Shown here piece after piece: positions 6,157-6,691 of a stretch of 6,691 nucleotides of DNA. The stretch is from JAZDJP01 sp043803805 (GTDB lineage Bacteria; Planctomycetota; JAZDJP01). Below the pieces are notes generated by a model, which made no database searches, was not told where the DNA came from, and was given only the letters and a program-made list of their open reading frames with translations. The DNA lies in contig JAZDJP010000080.1 in the NCBI GenBank assembly GCA_043803805.1, positions 1 through 6,691 on the forward strand, in the 5' to 3' direction. Each line of letters starts with the position of its first letter. Within the stretch, counting starts at the first letter, position 1. The position numbers and the translations under genes were made by a program.

Positions 6157-6178
6157 CGGTTAGCCGGAGGGATGATTT

Positions 6179-6556
6179 ATGAAAAACAAGGCGGTTTTGG
6201 ACAAGGACAACATCAATCGCCCTGCAATGTTCGGCGTGATCTTACGAAAGGTCCGGGATTCGCGCGGTCTCAGTCAGGTGCAACTGGCCAAAATGATCGG
6301 AATCACTCAACGCATGCTGTCCTACTACGAAAACCACACCCACAAGGCCCCCGCGTTTCACCTCACGAAATTCGCGGACGCCCTCCAGGTCTCGACCGAT
6401 GTCCTCCTGGGACACAAATCGTTCCGGGATCCCCACACGAAGCACAACGCGCGTTTATGGGGAAAACTCCGGTTGGTCGAATCCCTGCCGCCCAAAGACC
6501 GCCTCGCCATCGTTCGCGTGATTGATGCGCTGGTGGAAAAGGACGAATTTCGGTAG
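6179..6556 (+). CDS. Xre/Cro-CI-type helix-turn-helix regulator
   Basis: A 125-aa protein with an N-terminal HTH_XRE domain at residues 18-78: ILRKVRDSRGLSQVQLAKMI, then GITQRMLSYYEN as turn and recognition helix, then FADALQVSTDVLLG. The C-terminal part (95-125, KLRLVESLPPKDRLAIVRVI) is helical and probably dimerises. No protease-like or autocleavage domain is present, so induction by RecA-driven self-cleavage is unlikely. The ATG at 6179 is favoured by GGAGGG seven bases upstream; the next in-frame ATG (6227) has none. Transcribed divergently from the replication/integration operon, it probably represses that operon and itself, keeping the element silent. The last codon and the stop fall in the right inverted-repeat arm (6552 onward). 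Confidence 0.92.
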   Translation: MKNKAVLDKDNINRPAMFGVILRKVRDSRGLSQVQLAKMIGITQRMLSYYENHTHKAPAFHLTKFADALQVSTDVLLGHKSFRDPHTKHNARLWGKLRLVESLPPKDRLAIVRVIDALVEKDEFR

Positions 6557-6616
6557 CGCAAGGATTCTTTCGCACTTTCATATGAGGTAGTCCTCGGTCT
6601 GGCATTCCTTCCCTCC

Positions 6617-6634
6617 CCGCCCCCATGGGGGCGG
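6617..6634. repeat. 18-bp perfect palindrome in the right arm
   Basis: The counterpart of the palindrome at 998-1015, unchanged between the arms. It is next to a run of eight A at 6641-6648. Confidence 0.6.
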
Positions 6635-6655
6635 CGCGCGAAAAAAAACGTGATT

Positions 6656-6691
6656 CTACCCGGCCTCGGCCGTCACCTCCTTCCGCTCCGT
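6656..6691 (-). pseudogene. C-terminal tail of an open frame entering from the right edge
   Basis: On the minus strand the visible codons read TERKEVTAEAG followed by TAG (complement of 6656-6658), the same tail as at 941-976 with one Met/Thr difference. Too little is visible to say whether it belongs to an intact gene outside the window or to a second remnant. Confidence 0.3.

Larger units (their letters stand above)
6552..6691 (-). repeat. Right arm of the 140-bp inverted repeat (continues past the window)
   Basis: Reverse complement of 941-1080 with three mismatches in 140 and no gaps. The inner edge lies in the last codon of the Xre-type gene, so the arm supplies its stop. Homology still holds at the last base of the window, so the true repeat may be longer. 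Confidence 0.95.

Noticed and set aside
1..6691. CRISPR array, tRNA or rRNA genes
   Set aside because: No regularly spaced repeats, cloverleaf-like sequence or rRNA signature was seen on either strand by eye. A covariance-model scan would be the proper test.

Overview
The window looks like accessory, mobile DNA from a bacterium of moderately high GC. Most coding regions are strongly G/C-biased, genes start behind clear Shine-Dalgarno sequences (GGAGG or GGAGGG), and there is one good sigma70-type promoter. Nothing here fixes the taxon. The recombinase, the primase-helicase and the transposase belong to families I associate with environmental bacteria of several phyla, so host assignment is open. 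Both window ends cut through repeated or mobile DNA (a transposase gene on the left, an inverted-repeat arm on the right), as would be expected of a contig that ends at repeats.

Layout. Positions 2-691 (+) hold the 3' part of a DDE transposase of the integrase-core (rve) type, running in from outside the window. Positions 692-940 hold no convincing gene, only a short direct repeat, a 31-bp imperfect palindrome and the start of a short open stretch that ends inside the next repeat. Positions 941-1080 and 6552-6691 are the two arms of a 140-bp inverted repeat (137/140 identical, no gaps) that continues past the right window edge. Between the arms lies a compact five-gene module. A minus-strand operon reads primase-helicase-like protein (5918-3165), tyrosine recombinase (3065-2079), an unrecognised 151-aa protein (2048-1593) and a HEPN-like 140-aa protein (1603-1181, overlapping its predecessor by 11 bases). 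Divergent from it, an Xre-type repressor-like gene (6179-6556, +) runs up to the right arm, and its stop codon lies inside that arm.

Working model (inference). The module is a small (~5.6 kb) integrative element with its own replication initiator and helicase, its own site-specific recombinase, a control region governed by the Xre protein, and a HEPN-type toxin/antitoxin-like pair as addiction or defence cargo. The 5918-6179 intergenic region carries face-to-face promoters, a small palindrome between them and a cluster of TTTCAA/TTGAAA half-sites before the Xre gene, as expected of a lysogeny-like switch. The most unusual points are three. The long inverted repeat brackets a tyrosine-recombinase element. 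The Toprim domain of the primase-like protein has lost all three acidic catalytic residues while keeping the surrounding fold signature. The HEPN-like protein is paired with a partner that has no recognisable nucleotidyltransferase motif.
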